34,274 nucleotides of DNA from the NCBI RefSeq assembly GCF_025766255.1, contig NW_026516893.1:1-34274 (forward strand), read 5' to 3'. Below, piece after piece: positions 21,179-30,699 of this stretch (position 1 is its first letter; every line of letters begins with the position of its first letter). The notes under the pieces are model-generated. The model ran no database searches and was not told the DNA's origin. It was given only the letters and a program-made list of their open reading frames with translations. The DNA is from Zychaea mexicana. Its lineage: Eukaryota; Mucoromycota; Mucoromycetes; Mucorales; Lichtheimiaceae. The translations under genes were made by a program, and so were the position numbers.

Positions 21179-22060
21179 ATGGCTCCTATTTCCAACAAAC
21201 AAAAACGCGCCTTAGAACAGCTTCAAAGCTCAAAAAACGGACGATTTCAAAAAGTTGCAAGACTAGAAGAATTGCCAATTGTTGAGAACCAGACCTCATA
21301 TGATGTGACTGAACAAGAATCAAATGTCTTTGAGATTCTCACTGCGTTCGAAGAAGCAACAGAAACCACAACGACAACGACGACAGCCACTACAACAAGC
21401 CAAAAGTTCCCTATTATTTGGGACAATAAAGCAGATGTGAAGTCCTGTGGCAAATATTGGGGACACAGCAGAACCACCAAATACTACCAGCTAGAGAAAG
21501 CATCAGAAAAGAAGAAAGGGAATTATGAAATCACTTCCTTCTTTCATAAGGATGATGAAGTAGAGGTTGTATTGGAGGACTTTGTGCCAGTGCTGACTGT
21601 CGAAGAAGCATTTTTGAAACTTACCCCAATTATCCAACCTGAAATGAACTCAAAAAAGGACAAGGAGCGAAACATGAGCGACTATGAGCTACGATTGAAA
21701 GGTATTGCGGTGCAGGGAAACGAAGTGCGAAAAAGGAGTATGATTACTCATTTACAGCTCTTGAAAAAAGGCTCGAGGATTGCTTGGATCAGGTATCTCC
21801 ACCTGATGAACCACCTGTAGAAATTCGCCGTTACTACAACCGTTGCTGGCGCTATATTCATGCATATAATGAAATGAAAACTGGAAGCGAAGCTCTTAAG
21901 CTAGTTGAAAAGTTTACGACACGCAGATATCGCTCTCATAGAAGAAGCGAAACAGAAGATCAAATCTACACGTTGCTATCAATATACAAAGAAATATCTA
22001 CTATTGGATTAGCTGACAATGCCTACACATGTAGTGGCTATTCTATTATCCAGAGGCACT
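21179..22060 (+). pseudogene. unrecognised gene inside the TA-flanked unit, one -1 shift
   Basis: Starts ATG with a basic N-terminus (MAPISNKQKRALEQLQSSKN) and contains a Thr run, then YWGHSRTTKYYQLEKASEKK. The frame is lost in an A run at about 21730. One extra A would continue it into DQVSPPDEPPVEIRRYYNRC and then EDQIYTLLSIYKEI in the next frame. The style resembles the N-terminal half of large fungal transposases, but no catalytic domain follows. The mirror copy at 29501-28620 carries the same break, so the break predates the arm duplication or is a systematic base-calling effect. Confidence 0.45.
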
Positions 22061-22194
22061 TTAAGAAATCTCAATTTTCGACAATTCATAGCTTAAGACA
22101 GTATATACCATACACTATTTACATCTACTACATCTACTCTTTCTCCTACCTATATCTAAATACCTTTATTCAAACACTTATATAGTGATTCCAA

Positions 22195-22345
22195 CAAGCA
22201 ATGTCGTATACAGTCAAAATTGATGTCGCCAGCTAATCAACAATGATGTCGAGTGTTGTTCAACATCAATTTCATGCTCTTAGGAATGGAAGTTGTATTT
22301 TTAGAAACTATGTCGCATTGCTTTGAAATGATGTCGTGTCACCCA
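22195..22345 (+). repeat. cluster of ATGTCG words before the IS630-like gene
   Basis: ATGTCG occurs five times in about 140 bases, and CAATGTCG recurs just after the gene at 23690. These may be subterminal binding sites of the IS630-like element; exact termini were not resolved. Confidence 0.35.
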
Positions 22346-22432
22346 ATGATTTCTTGGTACTCGAAAAATATAAAGGAAGGCTTATCTGTATCCGGTCGTT
22401 TATTTTTCTTCTTCAATCATTACATTTTTAAT

Positions 22433-23716
22433 ATGAGCACCATATTTTTGTTCGAGGATGGGCATGGAAATGTCGTTGATGAGAATGGTGGTCCTGAACT
22501 CATGGAGTATATTGTTGATCAGGATGAATTTGTTGTTGAGACGATTGCGACTCACAGTGAGTACTTGGAGCATGCTACCTCTGGTGGGTTATCTCGAGGT
22601 TGCCCAATGCTGATAGAAAGACCAAAAGATAAAGACATTCGAATGAAGGAGGCTAATGTCAAACGTGATTATGTGCGTTATACCATTTAAGATAAGGTTA
22701 GATTTTTCGACCTGAAGATTGAAAAGTGTATGAGCGCCTCAGCTGCAGCGAAGCAGTTGGGCATTCACATTCGTACCGCGCAGAGATGGGTGAAGCAATA
22801 TAACACGTGTCCTGATAGCATTTTTGAGAGTCGTAAGCAGGTTGGTCGTAAATGTATTTTGACTGACGAGCATAAGTTAGCTGTTGTCGGCTTCATTGAT
22901 GCAAACCCATCTGCTTCTGTTGCTGAAGTGACTGACCATTTGTTGAGCCGCTTCAATGACCTGAAAGTTTCGCGTAGCACAGTTTATAATTTCATGAGAA
23001 ACAAATGCAATCTTTCCTTGAAGAAGGCTGACTTTCATTCCATCGAAAGAAACAGTGAAGCAAAGATTGAGGAGTGGTACGATTGGGTTCGCAAATGGGA
23101 AAACACAGACATGAACTTTTTGACGAATTGTGTGTTTCTTGACGAGTCAGCCTTCGATATTAATATGAAACGGTCAAGAGCTTGGTCTAGAAAAGGTACG
23201 CGTGCTATTGTTACCTGGCCAACAACGAGAGCAAACACGACGTCTATATTAGGTGCCATCTCTGCTGCAGGATTGATCAATGATGGTGTAAAAAAACCGA
23301 GGCCTGCCAAGGAGAGAAAGGCTGAAGGATATGTTAGTTCAGGAACCGTGACAGGCCACTATATCAGTTTCTTGAAAATGACTCTTGATGAAATGGACAA
23401 ATATCCACATATGAAGGGCCACTACACAGTCATGGATAATGCACCCATTCACACACATGAAAACATAAAGAAGTATATTGAGTATCGAGGATACAAGTGT
23501 GTTTATCTTCCTACTTATTCCCCTGAACTTAATCCAATAGAACAATTCTGGGCTATAGCAAAGAGCAAGGTTAAGCGTTATAGATTTTTACAAGAGGACA
23601 CTTTATCAAAAAGAATTACAGATGCATGTAAGAGTGTGGACAAAAGTCACTTCAAAGGTTTCGTTTCGCATTCCTTTAATTACTAGGATCAATGTCGAAA
23701 CAAAGTGCCTATGTAA
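22433..23716 (+). pseudogene. IS630/Tc1-mariner-like DD34E transposase, left copy
   Basis: From MSTIFLFEDGHGNVVDENGG the frame runs to a TAA (22688-22690, Gln would fit), then in the same frame through KVRFFDLKIEKCMSASAAAK to a TAG at 23684 and a TAA at 23714 after NKVPM. A homeodomain-like HTH pair covers residues 100-200 (AAKQLGIHIRTAQRWVKQY). The catalytic triad is D237 (VFLDESAF), D335 (VMDNAPIH) and E370 (LNPIEQFW), with 34 residues between the last two. The region after the first TAA alone is a complete 318-codon frame from an internal ATG at 22730, so a shorter protein could still be made. The family's C-terminal Cys/Pro pattern continues past the TAG, hence the proposed end at 23716. 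Confidence 0.85.
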
Positions 23717-23984
23717 TAGCTACGCTTTAGACTAAGTTGAAGACAGAAACAATTAATAATGTAATGGAGTCATCTTGAAATTGGTACATTGGACATCGTT
23801 TTGTCTTCGTAAATTGAAAGTGAACAGATAGCTATGATACAAACATACAACGACACAAGCCATCACAAAGATCTACAGAAAAATTTCTCAGCAAGCACAA
23901 ATCGATAGACGAATTCGTGACACCTTTGTAAGATGGAAAAGATGGTGTCAGTGAGAATTCCAGACAGGTTTTACTAAGGATTTT
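23717..23984. other. 3' flank of the IS630-like gene, no gene seen
   Basis: Non-coding. Contains ACATCG and reversed ATGTCC-type words that may belong to the element end. Confidence 0.3.
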
Positions 23985-24054
23985 AGGAAGTGCAAGTAAT
24001 GCAAGTAACGAAAGTAACGTAAGTTACAAAAGTAATGCAAGTTACGAAAGTAAC
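23985..24054. repeat. GTAACGNAAGT short tandem array, left copy
   Basis: CAAGTAATGCAAGTAACGAA and similar 8-16-bp units in tandem. The mirror array at 26596-26692 is longer; the left array is broken after 24054 and resumes at 25256. Confidence 0.8.
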
Positions 24055-24288
24055 ATAAGACATGCAAGGAGAACATCTCATAGTATAGTGATTACAAAAT
24101 TATTGTATAATTTTCTTTATTTATAATATTTTTACAAGTTCAGAGTTTTAAATCATACATACTAAAATTTTTTATTTAATACAAAATTGAATTTTTATTA
24201 ATTTATAAAAATTACTTTTAAAGTGGTTGCTCTCAATAACTATCTTCCCATTAATCATATATAATTATGCACAAATCTATGCAATGAG

Positions 24289-24725
24289 ATGGATACTTTT
24301 ATACAGACTGAATCTGACTATTTTAATAAAAACAAGATAATTACAAAAATACAAGAAAAAATTAATAAAAAAATAAAAGAATTGTTCTCATCAGACTATA
24401 CCAGACTATTTTCTATATCTTTCTATGTATAATAGCTTTTGTACTCATAAGTTTAAATGAGGAAAGAATAATGGGAAATTTTGTGGGAAAAAAATAATAG
24501 AAAAGGGTAATAAAAATAAATATGTTTGCAGAAAACATAATCTAGATCATGTTCCTGAAAAGAGAAAGATAATTGAAGAAAAAGGTGAAAATATTATACA
24601 ACAGATAGATATACAACAAGTAGATAATCTTATTATAAATAAGAAAAAAAAAGAAAAAAAAAGAAAACCTATAAAGATAACTATAGGCAATCCTTTCTTC
24701 CTTTGTTTTAATAATGTTTTACCTT
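24289..24725 (+). pseudogene. decayed frame with Cys/His zinc-like motif
   Basis: Starts MDTFIQTESDYFNKNKIITK. After a frame change it reads CTHKFK, a TGA (24458-24460, Arg would fit), GKNNGKFCGKK, then YVCRKHNLDHVPEK and a Lys-rich tail ending TAA at 24725. The spacing C-x-H...G-x-x-C...C-x-x-H resembles small zinc motifs of large DNA elements and some amoebal/viral proteins. No specific family is claimed. Confidence 0.3.
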
Positions 24726-24737
24726 AAGTATTTAAGA

Positions 24738-25034
24738 TTATATGTGAAGATGATGTTCTAAAACATATTCATTTAACAACTCCTTTTCATTAAATTTGTT
24801 AATATGCAACCAACTATTATCTATTGATGGATAGTTTTTCCATTTTACAAAAATGATACATTCATTATGTTCAACTTTATGGTCAATTATGCTTTCTATT
24901 TCATATGTTTCATTTTCTATATTTCTAACTTTAATAATATCAATAAGTTTTTTTCTTTCCTTTTCATTAAATTTAGGAATATCGTCTTCACTACTATTAT
25001 TATCTTCATTATCATTTTTCACTGACTTCATCAT
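24738..25034 (-). CDS. chromodomain fragment
   Basis: MMKSVKNDNEDNNSSEDD starts an acidic leader. A chromodomain follows: YEIESIIDHKVEHNECIIFV, then KWKNYPSIDNSWLHINKF, with the aromatic residues Y, W and W in the expected places. Chromodomains of this kind sit at the C-terminus of Ty3/gypsy and Polinton-type integrases, and no integrase core is visible upstream, so this is a fragment or a stand-alone protein. It overlaps nothing and converges on the plus-strand frame at 24725. Confidence 0.6.
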   Translation of the reverse strand: MMKSVKNDNEDNNSSEDDIPKFNEKERKKLIDIIKVRNIENETYEIESIIDHKVEHNECIIFVKWKNYPSIDNSWLHINKFNEKELLNEYVLEHHLHI

Positions 25035-25274
25035 CAATATTCATATTATCATCTATATCAAAATTTAAAATAATTTTATTAACTTCATTATTTATTTTTT
25101 AATTTAAATCTTACCAATTTATCTTTTTTATAAATATAAGATTCAATTTTTTAAATAATTAAATATAATTTGTAATCATGAGAAATTTTTGTAACTCTTA
25201 AAAAATTTGTAACTCTTAATTTTTATGAAATATTACAACTAGGATACATACCCCCAAGTAACGTAAGTAATGAG

Positions 25275-25297
25275 CCACCGGAAAAGGCTCCTCTTTT
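25275..25297 (+). repeat. short inverted repeat, left, of the central PD-(D/E)XK unit
   Basis: CCACCGGAAAAGGCTCCTCT + TTT, exactly mirrored at 26559-26581. Next to the array the right side has about 14 extra bases. Confidence 0.85.
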
Positions 25298-25402
25298 TAT
25301 CTTTGTGTGAAACAAACGAAAGGTAAACAGAGCAAAGGCAAAGGGGAGTGGAATTCAGAAAGGAATAAAGTATCATAAGAGGTAAAGCTAAGCAAATGGA
25401 AA

Positions 25403-26446
25403 TCAGAGATTATGACGATAGGATGCCATTTTAAGGGTGGTATGGGAGCTGTATCGGTTAAACCGATCCTGTTGCATGCCTAGTTCGTAACAAGCGCGCC
25501 AATCTATCTTACTGTTTTGGGAAGCGATATACTCTTCGACATATTCGAGGTCCTTGCTTTTCGCAAGATTAATGGGGGTGATGACTATTGTATCTTTTCC
25601 AAGGCAGCAACTTTTGAAATGCTTGGTGAAGCGGATGCCATCTTGGACATACTCAGCAACGCACTTTTGATCAATTTCGCCGTCGTTGTTGTTTTTCAGG
25701 ATCTTCTCGTACTATGAAACGGTGGCGTCGCAAAAGGCGACAGCTGTTGTGTCCTTCAAGACTTGGTCAGTGGAAGCTGTTTCGAATACGTCACGTGCCA
25801 CCTTGAAGATGTACTACAAAGCCTTGTCCTTGTACTCTTCCAATGTGACAATGTTTCGTTGTTGCTGCATGATCATGTACATCAGTGCTATCATGTGTGT
25901 TATTAGAGTGCTAAGATGTTGGGAGATGGAATCGGCGTTGAAGATCATAACTTTTTTTGCCCAAAGTGTGGATGACATGCTGTAGAAAGGGTCGTTTTCA
26001 CCTTGGCTGTAGTTTTCCATGCGAAACGTTTTGCTGCAAAAGCCATCAACGTTGACAACGAGAAGTATGGGCAATTTTTTTGTTTCCTTGACAACATACA
26101 AGCAGTAAAGCATTGCTCTCACAATGAATTCGTGGGTGATCTTGAGTTGATATTCAACAATGATCGGGGGCAATCCTTGACTTGTGTCGTCGTTTTTTAT
26201 GTAGTAAACGGTGTCTGCGCGTTTTCCTTCGTCATATTCCGTTGGGCCATGATGATATGCCATTCCTGTGATCGTATTAGCAAAGAGGAATCGTACAATC
26301 ACATCTTTGACAGCATCATCACGGAACAGCTTCTTGCACGATCCATCTGTTCCCGGTGTCATGGAGAGTGCAAGCTCATAGAGGTCTTCAATTTCATCTG
26401 CATCCAGGTCTGTCATGGAAGTCGTTTTCGCAGTATTTGTTGTCAT
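25403..26446 (-). pseudogene. PD-(D/E)XK nuclease-like transposon protein, two in-frame TAG
   Basis: From ATG at 26446 (MTTNTAKTTSMTDLDADE) to TGA at 25405-25403: 347 codons in one continuous frame interrupted only by TAG at 25816-25814 (codon 211) and 25714-25712 (codon 245), where Gln would fit. The nuclease-like core shows GSCKKLFRDDAVKDVIVRFL, KRADTVYYI (Asp) and PPIIVEYQLK (Glu...Lys), then LPILLVVNVDGF. This is the layout of PD-(D/E)XK family proteins that are abundant in some early-diverging fungi. A second Met (26416) is a possible start. It lies in the loop between the two giant arms and is bounded by its own 23-bp inverted repeats, suggesting cargo or an independent small transposon. 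Confidence 0.7.
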
Positions 26447-26558
26447 CAGTTCCAGCGCTGAACACGTTACCGCTAATGTAGTACCTACCGTCAATGTCAA
26501 TGCTCTTTGACAATAAGAACAAGGGAAAGACGCACACACACACGCCAAAAAAAAAATG

Positions 26559-26581
26559 AAAAGAGGAGCCTTTTCCGGTGG
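26559..26581 (-). repeat. short inverted repeat, right, of the central PD-(D/E)XK unit
   Basis: Exact reverse complement of 25275-25297. Confidence 0.85.
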
Positions 26582-26595
26582 CCAATCAAATCACT

Positions 26596-26692
26596 CTCAT
26601 TACTTGCGTTACTTTCGTAACTTGCGTTACTTTCGTAACTTGCATTACTTTTGTAACTTACGTTACTTTCGTTACTTGCATTACTTGCACTT
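26596..26692. repeat. GTAACGNAAGT short tandem array, right copy
   Basis: Uninterrupted mirror of the left array, with about two more units (CATTACTTGCGTTACTTTCG and variants). Confidence 0.85.
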
Positions 26693-26963
26693 CCTAAAAT
26701 CCTTAGTAAAACCTGTCTGGAATTCTCACTGACACCATCTTTTCCATCTTACAAAGGTGTCACGAATTCGTCTATCGATTTGTGCTTGCCGAGAAATTTT
26801 TCTGTAGATCTTTGTGATGGCTTGTGTCGTTGTATGTTTGTATCATAGCTATCTGTTCACTTTCAATTTACGAAGACAAAACGATGTCCAATGTACCAAT
26901 TTCAAGATGACTCCATTACATTATTAATTGTTTCTGTCTTCAACTTAGTCCAAAGCGTAGCTA

Positions 26964-28247
26964 TTACATAGGCACTTTGTTTCGACATTGATCCTAGCAA
27001 TTAAAGGAATGCGAAACGAAACCTTTGAAGTGACTTTTGTCCACACTCTTACATGCATCTGTAATTCTTTTTGATAAAGTGTCCTCTTGTAAAAATCTAT
27101 AACGCTTAACCTTGCTCTTTGCTATAGCCCAGAATTGTTCTATTGGATTAAGTTCAGGGGAATAAGTAGGAAGATAAACACACTTGTATCCTCGATACTC
27201 AATATACTTCTTTATGTTTTCATGTGTGTGAATGGGTGCATTATCCATGACTGTGTAGTGGCCCTTCATATGTGGATATTTGTCCATTTCATCAAGAGTC
27301 ATTTTCAAGAAACTGATATAGTGGCCTGTCACGGTTCCTGAACTAACATATCCTTCAGCCTTTCTCTCCTTGGCAGGCCTCGGTTTTTTTACACCATCAT
27401 TGATCAATCCTGCAGCAGAGATGGCACCTAATATAGACGTCGTGTTTGCTCTCGTTGTTGGCCAGGTAACAATAGCACGCGTACCTTTTCTAGACCAAGC
27501 TCTTGACCGTTTCATATTAATATCGAAGGCTGACTCGTCAAGAAACACATAATTCGTCAAAAAGTTCATGTCTGTGTTTTCCCATTTGCGAACCCAATCG
27601 TACCACTCCTCAATCTTTGCTTCACTGTTTCTTTCGATGGAATGAAAGTCAGCCTTCTTCAAGGAAAGATTGCATTTGTTTCTCATGAAATTATAAACTG
27701 TGCTACGCGAAACTTTCAGGTCATTGAAGCGGCTCAACAAATGGTCAGTCACTTCAGCAACAGAAGCAGATGGGTTTGCATCAATGAAGCCGACAACAGC
27801 TAACTTATGCTCGTCAGTCAAAATACATTTACGACCAACCTGCTTACGACTCTCAAAAATGCTATCAGGACACGTGTTATATTGCTTCACCCATCTCTGC
27901 GCGGTACGAATGTGAATGCCCAACTGCTTCGCTGCAGCTGAGGCGCTCATACACTTTTCAATCTTCAGGTCGAAAAATCTAACCTTATCTTAAATGGTAT
28001 AACGCACATAATCACGTTTGACATTAGCCTCCTTCATTCGAATGTCTTTATCTTTTGGTCTTTCTATCAGCATTGGGCAACCTCGAGATAACCCACCAGA
28101 GGTAGCATGCTCCAAGTACTCACTGTGAGTCGCAATCGTCTCAACAACAAATTCATCCTGATCAACAATATACTCCATGAGTTCAGGACCACCATTCTCA
28201 TCAACGACATTTCCATGCCCATCCTCGAACAAAAATATGGTGCTCAT
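26964..28247 (-). pseudogene. IS630/Tc1-mariner-like DD34E transposase, right copy
   Basis: Mirror of 22433-23716 with the same in-frame TAA (27992-27990), the same late TAG (26996-26994) and the complete 318-codon inner frame 27950-26994. Catalytic motifs VFLDESAF, VMDNAPIH and LNPIEQFW are intact. It differs from the left copy at a Cys-to-Tyr codon before VFLDE and at the residue before the late TAG. The inner frame could be functional in both copies. Confidence 0.85.
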
Positions 28248-28569
28248 ATTAAAAATGTAATGATTGAAGAAGAAAAATAAACGACCGGATACAGATAAGC
28301 CTTCCTTTATATTTTTCGAGTACCAAGAAATCATTGGGTGACACGACATCATTTCAAAGCAATGCGACATAGTTTCTAAAAATACAACTTCCATTCCTAA
28401 GAGCATGAAATTGATGTTGAACAACACTCGACATCATTGTTGATTAGCTGGCGACATCAATTTTGACTGTATACGACATTGCTTGTTGGAATCACTATAT
28501 AAGTGTTTGAATAAAGGTATTTAGATATAGGTAGGAGAAAGAGTAGATGTAGTAGATGTAAATAGTGTA

Positions 28570-30259
28570 TGGTATATACTGTCTTAAGCTATGAATTGTC
28601 GAAAATTGAGATTTCTTAAAGTGCCTCTGGATAATAGAATAGCCACTACATGTGTAGGCATTGTCAGCTAATCCAATAGTAGATATTTCTTTGTATATTG
28701 ATAGCAACGTGTAGATTTGATCTTCTGTTTCGCTTCTTCTATGAGAGCGATATCTGCGTGTCGTAAACTTTTCAACTAGCTTAAGAGCTTCGCTTCCAGT
28801 TTTCATTTCATTATATGCATGAATATAGCGCCAGCAACGGTTGTAGTAACGGCGAATTTCTACAGGTGGTTCATCAGGTGGAGATACCTGATCCAAGCAA
28901 TCCTCGAGCCTTTTTTCAAGAGCTGTAAATGAGTAATCATACTCCTTTTTCGCACTTCGTTTCCCTGCACCGCAATACCTTTCAATCGTAGCTCATAGTC
29001 GCTCATGTTTCGCTCCTTGTCCTTTTTTGAGTTCATTTCAGGTTGGATAATTGGGGTAAGTTTCAAAAATGCTTCTTCGACAGTCAGCACTGGCACAAAG
29101 TCCTCCAATACAACCTCTACTTCATCATCCTTATGAAAGAAGGAAGTGATTTCATAATTCCCTTTCTTCTTTTCTGATGCTTTCTCTAGCTGGTAGTATT
29201 TGGTGGTTCTGCTGTGTCCCCAATATTTGCCACAGGACTTCACATCTGCTTTATTGTCCCAAATAATAGGGAACTTTTGGCTTGTTGTAGTGGCTGTCGT
29301 CGTTGTCGTTGTGGTTTCTGTTGCTTCTTCGAACGCAGTGAGAATCTCAAAGACATTTGATTCTTGTTCAGTCACATCATATGAGGTCTGGTTCTCAACA
29401 ATTGGCAATTCTTCTAGTCTTGCAACTTTTTGAAATCGTCCGTTTTTTGAGCTTTGAAGCTGTTCTAAGGCGCGTTTTTGTTTGTTGGAAATAGGAGCCA
29501 TTGTTAGGCGTTGTAATGATAGAGCTTAAATAATAAGGAACAAGATCAAGTATCTTTGAGATGATGTTTTATTCAAAGCTTTTTTATATTCTAGCTATCA
29601 AGACGGCGATATTAATTTATCTATTTAGTGGATAAACTATGTGATAGAGGATGGATCAAGGATGTATCAGAACTTCTCTTGAAGTCGCTATGTTAATCGG
29701 GCACATCTTTGAAACCGGCATTAGCTGGCTGCTGTAATGGCTGAGGTACCTGTTGATAGGTTCATTGTCCTACTCACATAAGGTAAATCGTCTGAGTGAG
29801 AGGTTTTCTTGTGTGGTATAATGTTTAACTGAATATCTTATTGTTAATATCTTAAGCAGTGTATTAATGTGGTTCACCATAGGCGTGTTATTGGGAAAAT
29901 GGGTGAGTAAGAAGAGCAGTAACGCACTCATATTACTGGATAAGCCAGCTATTTGTGTGTAACCTTGGGACATCTATGGTTATACACTGCCAAAAAAATT
30001 CTTCTCCTTGCCCAAACAACTGTTGAAATCCTCCACCTACTTAGTAACTTTTCATATCCCGGCAAAACTTCAAAGGCTATCAGAGCGATGAGAAATGCTT
30101 TTCTCAAAAAACAAAAACGTACAATGTGTTAAGAATACCTTTATAAACATGTTCTACGTTGCAGAATATCGATAACTTCATTTCAGACAGCCCTGATAGG
30201 ATTCCTTTTTTTTCATGTCGGTGATCAAATTTATTCATAGTTTAAGACAGTATACACCA
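28570..30259 (-). mobile_element. Tc1/mariner-like TA-flanked unit in the right arm
   Basis: Mirror of 20421-22110, with the same inverted ends and flanking TA dinucleotides. Confidence 0.6.
28620..29501 (-). pseudogene. unrecognised gene inside the TA-flanked unit, right copy
   Basis: Mirror of 21179-22060, starting MAPISNKQKRALEQLQSSKN, with the same loss of frame in the A run (about 28950). 29502-30259 is its gene-free 5' flank. Confidence 0.45.
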
Positions 30260-30261
30260 TA

Positions 30262-30269
30262 AAGGGTCC
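30262..30269 (+). repeat. target-site duplication, left (AAGGGTCC)
   Basis: AAGGGTCC borders the Merlin element on the left and is repeated at 32851-32858. The left arm has the site once (20411-20418 as GGACCCTT). Confidence 0.9.
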
Positions 30270-30699
30270 GGATCTTGTACAATATAGGTACCCCCCCTTT
30301 ATCTTGTGCCCACGTGCTCGTACGGCGTTCTAATTCCAACCAATCAAAGTGCAGCATCCGAAGTTATGCTAGTCCAAATTGTGTAGCTCAATGATGCATA
30401 ACCAATGAGAAATCAGCATTTCAAAACAGGGACTTGCAACCTTTTCATGTCTTTGAAATCTGGAAAAAAAAGTAAACCTCAAAAATGCTATTTAGCTAAA
30501 GCTATCATCATATATTGGTTATTAACTAATATCATTGCATAAAAATAACAGAAAGAAGTTGTATAGATAAAAGTATAGTAGTTTAATCAGTGATAGTATA
30601 AGAAAATGATAAAGATAGTAAGGATAAATGAAAGAGGATTAAATACTAGTAAGAGAAAGGGAAAAGATAATAAAGAGAAAATGGAAATCATTATCACAG

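Larger units (their letters stand above)
20421..22110 (+). mobile_element. Tc1/mariner-like TA-flanked unit in the left arm, no DDE domain
   Basis: Inverted ends TGGTGTATACTGTCTTAA (20421) and TTAAGACAGTATATACCA (ending 22110) are flanked by TA on both sides (20419-20420 and 22111-22112), the usual Tc1/mariner target. The only gene inside lacks a recognisable DDE core, so this is a non-autonomous or decayed unit. Confidence 0.6.
19813..24054 (+). repeat. left arm of a giant inverted repeat, 4.24 kb
   Basis: Nearly identical, inverted, to 26626-33454 once the 2.58-kb Merlin insertion there is removed (4242 against about 4240 bases). Positions pair as p with 50680-p from 20419 to 24054 without net indels. 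A few substitutions are visible, including a Cys/Tyr change in the transposase and the codon before its TAG. It contains a gene-free border (19813-20418), a TA-flanked Tc1-like unit and an IS630-like gene, and ends in a GTAAC-type array. Confidence 0.92.
24055..25252. mobile_element. AT-rich 1.2-kb insert within the left array
   Basis: The array ends at 24054 and resumes at 25256 (AAGTAACGTAAGTAATGAG), whereas the right arm is continuous here, so this block is an insertion (or the right arm lost it). Composition is much more AT-rich than the arms. It carries two convergent decayed frames: a Cys/His motif on plus and a chromodomain on minus. Confidence 0.5.

Noticed and set aside
23035..23545. 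Minus-strand frames over the IS630-like gene, and their mirrors at 27135-27552
   Set aside because: Antisense shadows of the DD34E transposase.
26003..26461. Plus-strand 152-codon frame
   Set aside because: Antisense shadow of the PD-(D/E)XK gene.
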